Positions 17,651-27,447 of a stretch of 64,000 bases of DNA are shown piece after piece. The stretch spans positions 372,001 through 436,000 of the forward strand of contig NZ_FWFZ01000001.1 of NCBI RefSeq assembly GCF_900172355.1, read 5' to 3'. The DNA is from Roseisalinus antarcticus. Its GTDB lineage: Bacteria; Pseudomonadota; Alphaproteobacteria; Rhodobacterales; Rhodobacteraceae. Each line of letters begins with the position of its first letter. Position 1 is the first letter of the stretch. Position numbers and translations under genes: made by a program. A model generated the notes under the pieces. That model ran no database searches. It had not been told where the DNA came from and saw nothing but the letters and a program-made list of their open reading frames with translations.

Positions 17651-19749
17651 TGCGGTGGCTTCTGGTCCTGCTGATGCTGCTGCCCGCCGCCGCCCGCGCA
17701 CAGGGCGCGGCGACGCTGGTGGCCGACCGGGTGCAGGTGACACAGGCGCGGCAGCTGGTGGCCGAGGGCAATGTCGAGGTCTTCTACGACGGCACGCGCC
17801 TGTCCGCCGCGCGGGTCACCTATGACGAGGCCACCGACCAGCTTGCCATCGTCGGGCCGATCCTGATCGAGACGCCCGAGGGCGACATCCTGACCGCCGA
17901 CCGCGCCAGCCTCGATCCGCAGCTCGAGAACGGGCTGTTGCGGGGGGCCCGGCTGGTCCTGCAACGGCAGTTGCAGCTGGCCGCGAACCGGATCGACCGG
18001 GTGGAGGGGCGCTACACCCAACTCTACCGGACCGCCGCGACCTCCTGCCGGGTCTGCGGCGACCGCCCGCCCCTGTGGGAGATCCGGGCAGAGCGGGTGA
18101 TCCACGACGAGGTCGCGCAGCAGCTATACTTCGACAACGCGGTGCTGCGGGTCGGCGGGGTGCCGGTGGCCTGGGTGCCTCGGATGCGGCTGCCCGACCC
18201 GTCGGTGTCCCGGGCCGCGGGGCTAATGGTCCCCGAGATCCGCCAGACCGACCGGTTGGGCACCGGCATCCGGCTGCCCTATTTTCTGCCGCTCGGGCCG
18301 TCGCGCGACCTGCGGCTGACGCCCTATCTCTCGCCCGAGACCCGGACGCTGGAGCTGATCTATCGCCAGGCCTGGATGCGCGGCGACCTCCGGATCGCCG
18401 GCGCCTTCACCGACGACACGCTGCGGCCCAACGGCACGCGCAGCTATGTCTTCGCCGACGTGGCGGTGGCGCTCGCCGGCAACTGGCGGGTGGATGGGCA
18501 GCTTCGCAGCGCCTCGGACCGGGCCTACCTGATCGACTACGATTATTCCGACGTGGACCGGCTCGATTCCTTCCTGCGTCTGTCGCGGGTGCGCGAGGAC
18601 GACAGGCTGTCGTTCGGCGTGACGGTCGTAGAAAGCCTGCGCGAGGGCGACGTCAACGCCGAGCTTCCGACCATCCTGCCACGTCTCTCCTATGAACGGG
18701 TGCTGCGCCCGGCCGGGCTGCCGGGTGCTTTGACATTCACGGCGGGGGCGGATGCCGCGCTGCGGCGATCCAACGCCGATGTCGTCGGCCGCGACACCCT
18801 GCGGGTGGGCGGCGGGGTCGACTGGACGGCGGGCGGCGTTCTTGCCGGGGGGCTGCTGGCGGAGGTCTCGGCCGGCGTGACGGTCAACGGCTACGCGATC
18901 GAGAACGACAGCGCCTTTCCCGCCCATGTCCTGCGCAGCCGAAGCTACGGCCGCGCCGAGCTTCGCTGGCCGTTCAGCCGCCGCGGCACCACCGGCATCG
19001 TCCAGGTGATCGAGCCCATCGTCTCGCTGTCCTGGTCCGAGGTGACCGGCGACGCGGTCCCGAACGAGGACAGCCAGGTGGTGGAACTGGACGAGGTGAA
19101 CCTGCTGGGCCTCACGCGGTTTCCCGGCGACGACGCCCGGGAAACCGGATTTCGCGGCGCTCTCGCACTCAACTACGCGATCCTCGCCCCGGGGGGGCGC
19201 GAGGCCAACCTGACCTTCGGGCGGCTGTTTCGCGAGACCCCCGACGCGCGGCTCGCCTCTGGCACCGGGCTTGACGGCACCCATTCCGACTGGCTGCTGA
19301 CGGCCGGCATAGACCTGCCCTCGGGCTTCAGCTTCGACGCGCGGGGGCTCTTCGACGAAAGCCTCGATTTCTCGCGGGCCGAGGCGCGGCTGGCCTGGCG
19401 GAACCGGCGCACGGACCTTGCCGCCACCTATGTGGAGCTTGCCCGCGCCCCCGACGAGGGCCGCCCCGATGCCGCCGCGGAATGGACGCTGGATGCCGCC
19501 TACCGGATCACCGACATCTGGTCGGTTTCCGGCGAGGCCCGCTATGACCTGTTGAGCAATGCGCCCCTGCGCGCGGGCCTCGGGGTCGAATACAGCAACG
19601 AATGTGTGACGGTGGGGCTTTCTGCCTCGCGCCGGTTCACATCCTCCACTACCCTTGAGCCCGAGACCAACTACGGGCTAAGCATCGCGTTGAACGGGTT
19701 TTCCGCAGGGCGCTCCGCCGCCCCGGTTCGCCGTACGTGCCGGAACTGA
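17650..19749 (+). CDS. lptD: LPS-assembly outer-membrane protein LptD
   Basis: A 699-residue precursor. A signal peptide (residues 1-17, ending AAARAQ) leads into the OstA/LptD N-terminal beta-jellyroll (about 20-130), then a C-terminal beta-barrel of alternating hydrophobic strands. Cysteines occur at 133 and 136 (CRVC) and at 652 and 697, a plausible set for the inter-domain disulfides that activate LptD. It inserts LPS into the outer leaflet together with LptE. The ATG at 17650 overlaps the lptG stop; a GTG one codon upstream is also possible. Confidence 0.94.
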   Translation: MRWLLVLLMLLPAAARAQGAATLVADRVQVTQARQLVAEGNVEVFYDGTRLSAARVTYDEATDQLAIVGPILIETPEGDILTADRASLDPQLENGLLRGARLVLQRQLQLAANRIDRVEGRYTQLYRTAATSCRVCGDRPPLWEIRAERVIHDEVAQQLYFDNAVLRVGGVPVAWVPRMRLPDPSVSRAAGLMVPEIRQTDRLGTGIRLPYFLPLGPSRDLRLTPYLSPETRTLELIYRQAWMRGDLRIAGAFTDDTLRPNGTRSYVFADVAVALAGNWRVDGQLRSASDRAYLIDYDYSDVDRLDSFLRLSRVREDDRLSFGVTVVESLREGDVNAELPTILPRLSYERVLRPAGLPGALTFTAGADAALRRSNADVVGRDTLRVGGGVDWTAGGVLAGGLLAEVSAGVTVNGYAIENDSAFPAHVLRSRSYGRAELRWPFSRRGTTGIVQVIEPIVSLSWSEVTGDAVPNEDSQVVELDEVNLLGLTRFPGDDARETGFRGALALNYAILAPGGREANLTFGRLFRETPDARLASGTGLDGTHSDWLLTAGIDLPSGFSFDARGLFDESLDFSRAEARLAWRNRRTDLAATYVELARAPDEGRPDAAAEWTLDAAYRITDIWSVSGEARYDLLSNAPLRAGLGVEYSNECVTVGLSASRRFTSSTTLEPETNYGLSIALNGFSAGRSAAPVRRTCRN

Positions 19750-19767
19750 AGAGGACCAAGGACAGTC

Positions 19768-20967
19768 ATGACGCTCCTCCGCCCCCTTGCCGCCCTGCTG
19801 GCGCTGTGCCTTCTGCCCTTCTCGGCGCTGGCCCAGTCGCCCTATTCGCCCGCTATCACCGTCAACGACGACGCGATCAGCTTTTACGAGATCGAGCAGC
19901 GCATCCGAATGCTCGAGCTTTTCAACACCCCCGGCGACCTGCCCGCGCTCGCCCGCGAGCAGCTGATCGACGACCGGCTGAAGCTGCAGGAGCTTGCCCG
20001 CGCGGGCCTGCGCCTGTCCGACGAGGCGCTGCTGGAGCAGATGGAGGCCTTCGCCGGCCGCGCGAACCTGCCCTACGACCAGTTCATCGGACAGCTTGCC
20101 GGGGCCGGGGTGGCCGAGGAGACCTTGCGCGATTTCATCCGCGTCGGGGTCAGCTGGCGCGACTACATCCGCGGCCGCTATCGCTCGCAATCCGCCGTCA
20201 GCGAGGCCGAGGTCGACCGCGCGATCAATCGCAGCGCCGGGACCGGCAGCGAGATCGAGGTCCTGTTGAACGAGATCATCATTCCCGCCCCGCCGCAGCA
20301 GGCCGCCCAGGCCGAGGCCGTCGCCCGCAACATCTCGCGCATGCGCTCGACCGGCGCGTTCGAGTCGGCCGCACGGGAATATTCCGCCCTGCCCTCGAAG
20401 GACCGCGGCGGCCGCGTGGACTGGACCCCGGTCAACAATTATCCCGGGCCGATCGCGGCGCTGCTGCTGGACCTATCGCCCGGCGAAGTGACCCAGCCGC
20501 TGCCGATTCCCAACGGCATCGCCCTGTTCCAGCTTCGCGCGGTGCGCGAGGTGCGGACCTCGGTGCCCGCTCCCGCGCTGATCGACTACGCGCTGCTCTA
20601 CCTTCCCGCCGGCGACCGCACCGAGGCGCGGCGCCTGCGCAGCCGGGTCGATACCTGCGACGACCTTTACGGCATCGCCCGCACCATGCCGCCCGAACAA
20701 CTGGTCCGCAGCGAGGTCGCGCCCGCCGAAATCCCGCGCGACATCGCCCTGGAACTGGCCAAGCTCGACCCGGGCGAGGTCAGCACGAACCTGGTGCGCG
20801 GCGACACGCAGTATTTCCTGATGATGTGCCGCCGGACACCGGCGCTCGAGGGCGGTGTCGACCGAGAGGCCACCGAGGGGTCGCTCCGGTCCCAGCGGCT
20901 GTCGGGCTTTGCGGATGTGTTGCTCGCCCAGCTTCGGTCTGCGGCGACGATCCGCAATTTCGAATGA
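19768..20967 (+). CDS. surA: Periplasmic chaperone / peptidylprolyl isomerase SurA
   Basis: A 399-residue secreted protein with a signal peptide of 22 residues (ending ALA before QSPYSP). The SurA N-terminal chaperone domain covers about 25-160 (NDDAISFYEIEQRIRMLEL). One parvulin-type PPIC domain follows at about 165-265 (KDRGGRVDWTPV). A C-terminal region contains two cysteines in positions able to pair (CDDLY and MMCRRTP). It escorts outer-membrane proteins, including LptD encoded just upstream, to the BAM complex. AAGGA precedes the start. Confidence 0.92.
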   Translation: MTLLRPLAALLALCLLPFSALAQSPYSPAITVNDDAISFYEIEQRIRMLELFNTPGDLPALAREQLIDDRLKLQELARAGLRLSDEALLEQMEAFAGRANLPYDQFIGQLAGAGVAEETLRDFIRVGVSWRDYIRGRYRSQSAVSEAEVDRAINRSAGTGSEIEVLLNEIIIPAPPQQAAQAEAVARNISRMRSTGAFESAAREYSALPSKDRGGRVDWTPVNNYPGPIAALLLDLSPGEVTQPLPIPNGIALFQLRAVREVRTSVPAPALIDYALLYLPAGDRTEARRLRSRVDTCDDLYGIARTMPPEQLVRSEVAPAEIPRDIALELAKLDPGEVSTNLVRGDTQYFLMMCRRTPALEGGVDREATEGSLRSQRLSGFADVLLAQLRSAATIRNFE

Positions 20968-21923
20968 CCATTGCCCTGACCTGCGGCGAGCCCGCGGGAA
21001 TCGGGCCCGACCTCGCCCCGCTGGCTTGGGCCGCCCTGCGCCATGAGTTGCCGTTTCTGTGGATCGGCGACCCGACCCACCTGCCCGAAGGCACCGCCTG
21101 GCAGGCCGCGACCCCCGAGACGGCGCCCGGGATCATGCCGCACGCCTTGCCGGTCCTGGTGCGCGATTTCGGCGCTCCGCGCGGTCCGGGCGCCCCGGAC
21201 CCCGCCCATGCCCGCCACGTGGTCGATGTCATCGCCGAGGCCGTCGCCCTGGTGACGACCGGCCGCTGCGCCGCGCTGTGTACGCTGCCGATCCACAAGC
21301 AGGCCCTCATGGATGGCGCGGATTTCGCCTACCCCGGCCATACCGAGTATCTCTCGGCGCTGGCGGGCGGGCCGCGGCCGGTGATGATGTTGGCCTGCGA
21401 GGGCCTCCGTGTCGTCCCGGCGACCATCCACATCCCGCTCGCCGATGTGCCCGCCGCGCTGAACCCCGCGCTTCTGACCGACACGATCCTGATCACCCAT
21501 GCGGCCCTGCGCAGGGATTTCGGGCTCGACCGGCCCCGGCTTGCCGTCGCCGGGCTCAACCCCCATGCGGGCGAGGGCGGCAAGATCGGCCGCGAAGAGA
21601 TCGAGACCATCATCCCCACCCTCGACGCGCTGCGTGCCGAGGGGCTGGATATCGCCGGGCCGCTCTCGGCAGACACGATGTTTCATGCCGCGGCCCGGGC
21701 GCGCTATGACGCGGCGATCTGCTGCTATCACGACCAGGCACTGATCCCGATCAAGACGATCGACTTCGCCGGCGGGGTCAACGTGACCCTGGGCCTGCCC
21801 TTCGTGCGGACCTCGCCCGACCACGGCACAGCCTTCGACATCGCCGGGCGCGGACGGGCGGACCCGACCTCGACCCTCGCGGCGCTGCGCATGGCCCGCG
21901 ACATGGCGATGGCCCGCGGCTGA
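20964..21923 (+). CDS. pdxA: 4-hydroxythreonine-4-phosphate dehydrogenase
   Basis: A 319-residue metal- and NAD-dependent enzyme of pyridoxal-phosphate synthesis. It opens with [17 protein letters not shown], the family start. Further motifs are [13 protein letters not shown] (about residue 124), [14 protein letters not shown] (about 201) and [18 protein letters not shown] (about 250), which together supply the substrate and zinc ligands. It overlaps surA by four bases and rsmA by one. The order surA-pdxA-rsmA(ksgA) is widely conserved in proteobacteria. Confidence 0.97.
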   Translation: MTIALTCGEPAGIGPDLAPLAWAALRHELPFLWIGDPTHLPEGTAWQAATPETAPGIMPHALPVLVRDFGAPRGPGAPDPAHARHVVDVIAEAVALVTTGRCAALCTLPIHKQALMDGADFAYPGHTEYLSALAGGPRPVMMLACEGLRVVPATIHIPLADVPAALNPALLTDTILITHAALRRDFGLDRPRLAVAGLNPHAGEGGKIGREEIETIIPTLDALRAEGLDIAGPLSADTMFHAAARARYDAAICCYHDQALIPIKTIDFAGGVNVTLGLPFVRTSPDHGTAFDIAGRGRADPTSTLAALRMARDMAMARG

Positions 21924-22771
21924 TGGCCGGCATCGACGACCTGCCGCCCCTGCGCGACGTGATCTCGCGTCACGGACTTGCCGCGCGAAAGGCGCTGGGG
22001 CAGAACTTCCTGCTCGACCTCAACCTCACATCCCGGATCGCCCGCGCCGCCGGAGACCTCACCGGCACGGATGTGCTGGAAATCGGCCCCGGCCCCGGGG
22101 GGCTGACCCGGGGCCTGCTCGCCTCCGGCGCCCGCCACGTGGTCGCCGTCGAAAAGGACGCCCGGTGCCTGCCCGCCCTCGCCGAGATCGCCGCAGCCTA
22201 TCCCGGCCGGCTGACGGTGCTGGAGGGCGATGCCCTGGCGCTCGACGTCTCGGCCCACCTGACGCCGCCGATCAGGATTGCCGCGAACCTGCCCTACAAC
22301 ATCGGGACAGAGCTTCTGGTGCGCTGGCTGACCCCCCCCGACTGGCCCCCGTTCTGGCAAAGCCTGACGCTGATGTTCCAGCGCGAGGTCGCCCAGCGGA
22401 TCGTGGCCCGGCCCGGCGACAAGGCCTATGGCCGGCTCGCGATCCTCGCCCAGTGGCGGGCCGAGCCCCGGATCGTTCTGGACCTGCCGCCCGAGGCCTT
22501 CACCCCGCCGCCCAAGGTCTCTTCGGCGGTGGTCCATTTCACCGCCCTGCCCGCGCCGCGCTATCCCGCCGATCCCGCCACGCTCAGCCGGGTGGTGGCG
22601 ATGGCCTTCAACCAGCGCCGCAAGATGCTTCGCGCCAGCCTCCGGGGTCTCGTTCCGGATATCGAGGACCGCCTGCTGGCCTGCGGCATCGCCCCGACCG
22701 ATCGCGCCGAACAGATCGACCTCGCGCGGTTCTGCGCCCTTGCGCGAAACGTCGCCGCAGAGGCGACCTGA
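21923..22771 (+). CDS. rsmA: 16S rRNA dimethyladenosine transferase
   Basis: A 282-residue enzyme (also called KsgA) that dimethylates two adjacent adenines in the 3' hairpin of 16S rRNA during 30S assembly. Visible are [17 protein letters not shown] (about 24-40), the SAM-binding loop [15 protein letters not shown] (about 53-67) and the catalytic [11 protein letters not shown] (about 122-132). It is the last gene of the lptF-rsmA run and is followed by a perfect 8-bp hairpin. Confidence 0.97.
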   Translation: MAGIDDLPPLRDVISRHGLAARKALGQNFLLDLNLTSRIARAAGDLTGTDVLEIGPGPGGLTRGLLASGARHVVAVEKDARCLPALAEIAAAYPGRLTVLEGDALALDVSAHLTPPIRIAANLPYNIGTELLVRWLTPPDWPPFWQSLTLMFQREVAQRIVARPGDKAYGRLAILAQWRAEPRIVLDLPPEAFTPPPKVSSAVVHFTALPAPRYPADPATLSRVVAMAFNQRRKMLRASLRGLVPDIEDRLLACGIAPTDRAEQIDLARFCALARNVAAEAT

Positions 22772-22789
22772 CGGATTCCACAACGCAAA

Positions 22790-22811
22790 CGACGCCCGAA
22801 ACGGGGCGTCG
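22790..22811 (+). terminator. Hairpin after rsmA
   Basis: CGACGCCC (22790-22797) and GGGCGTCG (22804-22811) form a perfect 8-bp stem with the loop GAAACG, 18 bp past the rsmA stop. No T-run follows, so it could be a weak terminator or 3'-end stabiliser of the long operon. Confidence 0.6.
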
Positions 22812-22826
22812 CATGGCTGTTGACTG

Positions 22827-22850
22827 AAAAAAGAGCGCGCGGAAGCGCTC
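22827..22850 (-). terminator. Intrinsic terminator of the DUF4167 gene
   Basis: On the minus strand GAGCGC-TTCCGC-GCGCTC forms a perfect 6-bp stem followed directly by six T residues (plus-strand A-run 22827-22832). It begins 15 bp past the stop codon of the DUF4167 gene. Confidence 0.88.
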
Positions 22851-22865
22851 AATCAGGTCGGGGGC

Positions 22866-23543
22866 CTATTCGGCCGCCTCCGAAGAGGCGCTCTGGCCGC
22901 CGTCGTCCTTGCCCTGGCCGGGGCCCTGCTCGGAAGATCCCTCGCCCTCGGGCGCGGCTTTCGGCTTGCGGGTGCGCGGACGGCGCGGCTTGGGGGCCGG
23001 CGGCGCCTCGCTCTTGGCCTCGGGCGTCTCGACGAGCCCGCTGTCCTGCGGCGCGTCCTCCGACCTGTCGGAAGAGCTTCCGCGCCGGCTCTCCTTGCGC
23101 GGCTGGTCTTGCCCGCCGCCACCGCTCTCGCCGCGATTGTCGGGCTGCTCCGAGCCGCCCGACTGGTCGCCGCCGCCCTGGTCGCCAGAGGCCTGCTCCT
23201 GCGCCTTCAGGCGCTCGGCCCGTTCGCGGTCGCGCTCGGCCTGTCGCTCGCGGTTCTGGCGCTCCTGCTCTTCGCGCTTCTGGTCGACCTCGCGGGTCGC
23301 CTCGGCCAGCAGGCGTGTATAATGCTCGGCATGTTGGGCGTAGTTCTCGGCGTTGACCCGGTCGCCCGAAAGCGACGCGTCGCGGTGCAACTGGTTGTAC
23401 TTGTCGATGATCTGCTGAGGGGTTCCGCGCACCTTGCCATCAGGACCGGAGCTGTCGAAAACCCGGTTGATGATGTTCCCGCCAGAGGGCCTGTTGTTGT
23501 TGCGGTTCTTGCTGCCCCGCGAGCGTGACTTCGATGATCTCAT
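22866..23543 (-). CDS. DUF4167 domain protein
   Basis: A 225-residue protein. The start at 23543 gives the characteristic N-terminus MRSSKSRSRGSKNRN followed by GNIINRVFDSSGPDGKVRGT (about residues 21-40) and QHAEHYTRLL (about 70-79), the conserved core of this alphaproteobacterial family. The rest is low-complexity: Glu/Arg/Gln-rich residues 85-120, then Gly/Ser/Gln and Pro/Lys segments. The basic, RNA-binding-like N-terminus and disordered tail suggest a nucleic-acid-associated protein, but the function is not established. An intrinsic terminator follows. Confidence 0.9.
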   Translation of the reverse strand: MRSSKSRSRGSKNRNNNRPSGGNIINRVFDSSGPDGKVRGTPQQIIDKYNQLHRDASLSGDRVNAENYAQHAEHYTRLLAEATREVDQKREEQERQNRERQAERDRERAERLKAQEQASGDQGGGDQSGGSEQPDNRGESGGGGQDQPRKESRRGSSSDRSEDAPQDSGLVETPEAKSEAPPAPKPRRPRTRKPKAAPEGEGSSEQGPGQGKDDGGQSASSEAAE

Positions 23544-23745
23544 TAAAGGTCCGTTCCGCGTGATTGTGACTTTGCCCGACGCGCCCGCACTCTTTGCGGT
23601 TTCCAAAAGAACGATCAGGGCGATGTTTTGGCGGCTGATCGGGGGCGGCCCATAGGCCCGCTTCCCGCGATACAGTTGAATAAGCACGGCTCACCGCCGC
23701 TTTCAAGTCCATTTTGCCAAAAAGACCGGTAATCTGGCAGCTTTG

Positions 23746-24639
23746 TCACCCACGGGCCCGCCCCGCGCCCCCCGCGCGGCGCCCGATCACGACCCTGTCG
23801 CGCCCGTCGAGATCCTGCACCATGTGCACCTCGTCCAGCCCCGCCTCGAGCATCATCGCCATGACATCGGGCCCCTGCCCCACGCCGGTCTCGACGGCCA
23901 CGCGTCCGCCGGGCGCCATGTGGCCCCGGACGGCGCCCAGGATCTCGCGATAGGCGTCGAGCCCGTCGCGCCCCGCGGTCAGCGCCAGTTTCGGCTCGTG
24001 GTCGCGCACCTCGGGCGCCAGGCCGCGCCAGTCCGCCTCGCGGATATAGGGCGGGTTGGAGACGATCAGGTCGAACCCCGCGAAATCCGGGGCCACGGTC
24101 TCGGCCAGGGGCGCGAACCAGGATCCCTTCAGCAGCACCGCGGTCTCTTCCAGGCCGAAGGCGTTGCGGTTCCACCAGGCGACCTCGAACGCAGGGTCGG
24201 AAGCCTCGACCCCGATGCCCCAGGTGCTGTCGCGGCCCATGTCGGCCATCTCGGCCAGCAGGGTGAAGAGGATGCAGCCGCTGCCGGTCCCGAGGTCGAG
24301 CACATGGTCGAAGGGTTCGGCCAGCGCAACCTCGATCAGCGTTTCGGTCTCGGGCCGCGGGTCGAGCACATCCGCCGTCACGATGAACTCCCGGCCATAG
24401 AACAGCCGCCGCCCGGTCAGGTGAGAGACCGGTTCGCGCGCAGCGCGGCGGGCCACCAGCGTCTCATAGGCCGCGTCGGTCGCGTCCGGCAGGGGTTCGG
24501 ACAGCATCAGCGTCAGCCGTCCGGGGGGCACGTTCATCGCATGAGCCAGCAGCCGGCGCGCGTCGGTCCCGGCCTCGGGAATACCCGCCTCGGCCAGGGC
24601 GCGGGTTGCCTCGGCGAGCGCTTCGCGGGCCGGCCTCAT
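23746..24639 (-). CDS. prmC: Release factor glutamine methyltransferase
   Basis: A 297-residue SAM-dependent enzyme that methylates the Gln of the GGQ motif in release factors. An N-terminal helical domain (1-85) is followed by the Rossmann core with [15 protein letters not shown] (about 115-129) and the diagnostic [10 protein letters not shown] (about 187-196). It overlaps prfA, which encodes its substrate RF1, by four bases (24636-24639), the canonical prfA-prmC arrangement. Confidence 0.96.
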   Translation of the reverse strand: MRPAREALAEATRALAEAGIPEAGTDARRLLAHAMNVPPGRLTLMLSEPLPDATDAAYETLVARRAAREPVSHLTGRRLFYGREFIVTADVLDPRPETETLIEVALAEPFDHVLDLGTGSGCILFTLLAEMADMGRDSTWGIGVEASDPAFEVAWWNRNAFGLEETAVLLKGSWFAPLAETVAPDFAGFDLIVSNPPYIREADWRGLAPEVRDHEPKLALTAGRDGLDAYREILGAVRGHMAPGGRVAVETGVGQGPDVMAMMLEAGLDEVHMVQDLDGRDRVVIGRRAGGAGRARG

Positions 24640-25691
24640 CCGTCCATCTCCGCCAATTGCCGCGCCTGGGTCTCGGAAATCAGCGCGTCGATGGTCTCGT
24701 CCAGATCCCCCGCGAGGACCTCCGTGAGCTTGTAGAGTGTCAGGCCGATACGGTGATCGGTCATGCGGCCCTGCGGGAAATTGTAGGTCCGGATCCGCTC
24801 GGACCGGTCGCCCGAGCCGACCTGCGCCTTGCGCGCGGCCGAGCGCGCGTCGTCGGCCTTCTGCCGTTCCATGTCAAACAGTCGGGTCTTGAGGACCTGC
24901 ATGGCGATCTCTCGGTTGCGGTGCTGGGATTTCTCCGATGAGGTCACCACCAACCCCGAGGGAATATGGGTGATCCGCACGGCCGAGTCCGTCGTGTTGA
25001 CGTGCTGACCCCCGGCGCCGCTGGCGCGCATCGTGTCGATCCGCAGGTCCGAGGCCGCGATCTCGATGTCGACGTCTTCGGCCTCGGGCAGCACGGCGAC
25101 CGTCGCGGCAGAGGTATGGATCCGGCCGCCGCTTTCGGTTTCGGGCACGCGCTGGACGCGGTGCACGCCGGATTCGTATTTCAACCGGGCAAAGACCCCC
25201 TCGCCCACGATCCGCGCCGTCACCTCCTTGATCCCGCCAAGCTCGGTGGATTGCTCGGTGAGGATCTCGAACCGCCAGCCCATGCGTTCGGCATAGCGCT
25301 GGTACATGCGCAGAAGGTCCCCGGCGAAGAGCGCCGCCTCCTCGCCGCCGGTACCGGGACGGATCTCGATCAGGGCGGGCCGCGCGTCGGCGCTGTCCTT
25401 GGGCAGCAGCGCGAGGCGCAGGGCGTCCTCTGCGCCGGGCAGCTCGGCGTCGATCCTGTCCAGCTCGTCATCGGCCAGGCCGCGCATTTCAGGATCGTCC
25501 CGCAGGCCCTCGGCCTCGGCCCGGGCGTCCTGCAGGGCCTGCCAGCGGGCGATGATCTCGACCACCGGCTTCAGCTCCGAATATTCCCGCGCGAGCGCGA
25601 TCATCTCGGGCCCCGGCGCCCCTTCGGACATCTTCGCCTCGAGGAACTGGTAGCGGGCCGTGATCTGGTGAAGCGTGTCTGACGGGATCAT
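24636..25691 (-). CDS. prfA: Peptide chain release factor 1
   Basis: A 351-residue class-I release factor. The catalytic GGQ appears in [16 protein letters not shown] (about residues 225-240). Residues around 180-200 ([19 protein letters not shown]) match the RF1-type stop-codon-reading domain. It terminates translation at UAA and UAG. This makes the in-frame UAG in the first permease gene a true stop unless a suppressor tRNA exists. It is co-transcribed with prmC. Confidence 0.97.
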   Translation of the reverse strand: MIPSDTLHQITARYQFLEAKMSEGAPGPEMIALAREYSELKPVVEIIARWQALQDARAEAEGLRDDPEMRGLADDELDRIDAELPGAEDALRLALLPKDSADARPALIEIRPGTGGEEAALFAGDLLRMYQRYAERMGWRFEILTEQSTELGGIKEVTARIVGEGVFARLKYESGVHRVQRVPETESGGRIHTSAATVAVLPEAEDVDIEIAASDLRIDTMRASGAGGQHVNTTDSAVRITHIPSGLVVTSSEKSQHRNREIAMQVLKTRLFDMERQKADDARSAARKAQVGSGDRSERIRTYNFPQGRMTDHRIGLTLYKLTEVLAGDLDETIDALISETQARQLAEMDG

Positions 25692-25703
25692 GGGAGTGCT
25701 GTT

Positions 25704-26174
25704 TCAGGTCGGCCCGGCCTGGTCAAGCCTGTCGGAGAGCGCGGCGAGCCAGCCCTCGAGCCGCGCCCGGTTGACGCCGAGGTCGTCCGAACCGAAGCGC
25801 TGGCGGGCCAGCATCGTCAGCGTGGCCCCGCCGGGGGCGGACCTGGCGGTGACTGTGGTGTAATCGGGAAAGCCCATGATCCGGGTCCGGGTGACATAGC
25901 TGATCCGGCCGTCCGCGACGCTGCCCGCAAGCCGGGTTGTCCGTGGCGTGGCCATGGCGACGGCATCGACCGCCGCGAGCACCTCGGCGGGATCGGCGGC
26001 CCAGACCGGCGCGGCCTGGTTTCCGCCTTCGGGCGCAACCTTCCAACCGCCGCGCCCCGGCGCACTGGACGCCGACGGGTCGACGTGCCAACGCTCCGGG
26101 TCGGACGGGGCGAGCCGGATATAGGCAAGGCCCGCGACGGCCAGCAGGACGAGGACAAAGATGATCGTGCGCAT
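25704..26174 (-). CDS. DUF1499 domain protein
   Basis: A 156-residue protein with one N-terminal hydrophobic segment (residues 2-22, MRTIIFVLVLLAVAGLAYIR), probably an uncleaved anchor or signal peptide. The remaining region has the DUF1499 pattern, including YVTRTRIMGFPDYTTV (about 100) and a late SDDLGVNRARLEGWL. Such proteins are found in many alphaproteobacteria without a known role. It lies between prfA and the agmatinase-type gene, 32 bp from the latter's stop. Confidence 0.75.
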   Translation of the reverse strand: MRTIIFVLVLLAVAGLAYIRLAPSDPERWHVDPSASSAPGRGGWKVAPEGGNQAAPVWAADPAEVLAAVDAVAMATPRTTRLAGSVADGRISYVTRTRIMGFPDYTTVTARSAPGGATLTMLARQRFGSDDLGVNRARLEGWLAALSDRLDQAGPT

Positions 26175-26206
26175 GACGGGTCTCCGGTCTGGTGTCTTTC
26201 GGGGAT

Positions 26207-27172
26207 CTAGCGCGGGTGCGCCCTGTGCCAAAGGCCGAGGCAACAGAGTTCCATCGCCACGTGGGCCCCCGCGATGGCAGTGATGCCGGCAGGATCGAAG
26301 GGCGGCGAGACCTCGACCACGTCGCCGCCCTTCAGATTGATCCCGGCAAGATCGCGCAGGATGGCCGCCGCCTGCCACGAGGCGAGCCCGCCCCAGACCG
26401 GCGTGCCTGTGCCCGGCGCGAAGGCCGGGTCGAGCGCGTCGATATCGAAGGTCAGGTAGCAGGCCGCCCCGCCGACGATCTGCGAGATCGTCGAGGCGGT
26501 CCAGTCGGGACCGCGCTCGTGCACGCTGCGCGCGTCGATCTGGTGAAAGCCAAGCACGTCCTCGCAGACCGTGCGGATGCCGACCTGCACCGACCGCGCC
26601 GGATCCACGAGGCCGAGCTTGACGGCCTTGTACATGAAGGTGCCATGGTCGATGCGGGCCATGTCGTCGTCCGGCCAGAGGTCGGAATGGGCGTCGAACT
26701 GGATCACCGACATCGGGCCGAATTTCGCGGCGAAGGCGCGCAGGATCGGCAGCGTGATGAAGTGGTCGCCGCCCAGGGTGACCGCCGGGATATCATGGGC
26801 GATGATGCCGGCGAGATGCGCCTCGATCCGGGCGGGGGTCGCGGCGACATCGGCATAGTCGAAGGCGACGTCGCCATAGTCGACGATGGTGAAATCCATC
26901 GGCTGAAATCCCCAGCCCTGGGGCGGGTCGGTGGTCTGCAGGGCGCTGGCCTCGCGGATGGCGCGGGGCCCGAGGCGGGTGCCGGGGCGGTTCGTCACCG
27001 CCTGGTCGAAAGCCACACCGGTCACGGCGAGATCGGCATCGGCGAGATCCTTGGTGTAGCGGCGGCGCAGGAACGAGGTGGCGCCGGCGAAGGTGTTCTC
27101 GTGCGACGCCCCCCGCGGGTCGTCACGGGTGAAGGCGGTGTCCACCTGGTGATGAGCGTCGGTGAGCGCCAT
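26207..27172 (-). CDS. speB: Ureohydrolase (agmatinase family)
   Basis: A 321-residue manganese enzyme of the arginase/agmatinase family. A perfect AGGAGG precedes the ATG at 27172. All metal-binding motifs are present: LGGDHFITLPI (about 131), QFDAHSDLW (about 155) and FDIDALDPAFAPGTGTP (about 236). The C-terminus carries EVSPPFD. This layout is closest to agmatinase (agmatine to putrescine and urea), but guanidinobutyrase and related activities share it, so the symbol is tentative. Confidence 0.85.
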   Translation of the reverse strand: MALTDAHHQVDTAFTRDDPRGASHENTFAGATSFLRRRYTKDLADADLAVTGVAFDQAVTNRPGTRLGPRAIREASALQTTDPPQGWGFQPMDFTIVDYGDVAFDYADVAATPARIEAHLAGIIAHDIPAVTLGGDHFITLPILRAFAAKFGPMSVIQFDAHSDLWPDDDMARIDHGTFMYKAVKLGLVDPARSVQVGIRTVCEDVLGFHQIDARSVHERGPDWTASTISQIVGGAACYLTFDIDALDPAFAPGTGTPVWGGLASWQAAAILRDLAGINLKGGDVVEVSPPFDPAGITAIAGAHVAMELCCLGLWHRAHPR

Positions 27173-27300
27173 GGGATCCTCCTGTGCGCGATTCGGTGCC
27201 GGGTGACCTGCATTGAGTGGGCCGCGGGGCCGGGAAAGAAAAGGGGGCGGCGCGGATTGAGGGCCGGAGCCCCTTCGCCGCCGGGGCCGCGCGGAGCCCT

Positions 27301-27341
27301 CGGCGGAGCCTCCGGCGGGAGTTTTTCGGCCAAGATGAAGA
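27301..27341 (+). repeat. Terminator-like intergenic element
   Basis: GCCTCCGGCGGGAGTTTTT followed by CGGCCAAGATGAAGA. A short stem (CTCC/GGAG) runs into five T residues. From memory, close variants of this CCTCCGGCGGGAG-T-run-AAGATGAAGA string occur in many Rhodobacteraceae intergenic regions. It lies in the 275-bp gap between the divergent agmatinase-type gene and mazG, so its orientation does not match the end of either neighbour. Confidence 0.5.
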
Positions 27342-27447
27342 CCTGCCCCCGGCATGTGACGCGTCGCGGTCGTCGTTTTCGGGAATAGGAGCGCCCGGAA
27401 GGGCACATTGGGATTGCGGCGCCTTCTCTGGGATGTAGCCTGCGGCC

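Noticed and set aside
19737-20966. A long plus-strand open frame running through surA and continuing into pdxA (over 700 codons).
   Set aside because: Its first 400 codons are Arg/Pro/Ala/Gly noise in a shifted frame over surA. Only the part from 20964 is a real protein (PdxA), which has its own ATGA-coupled start.
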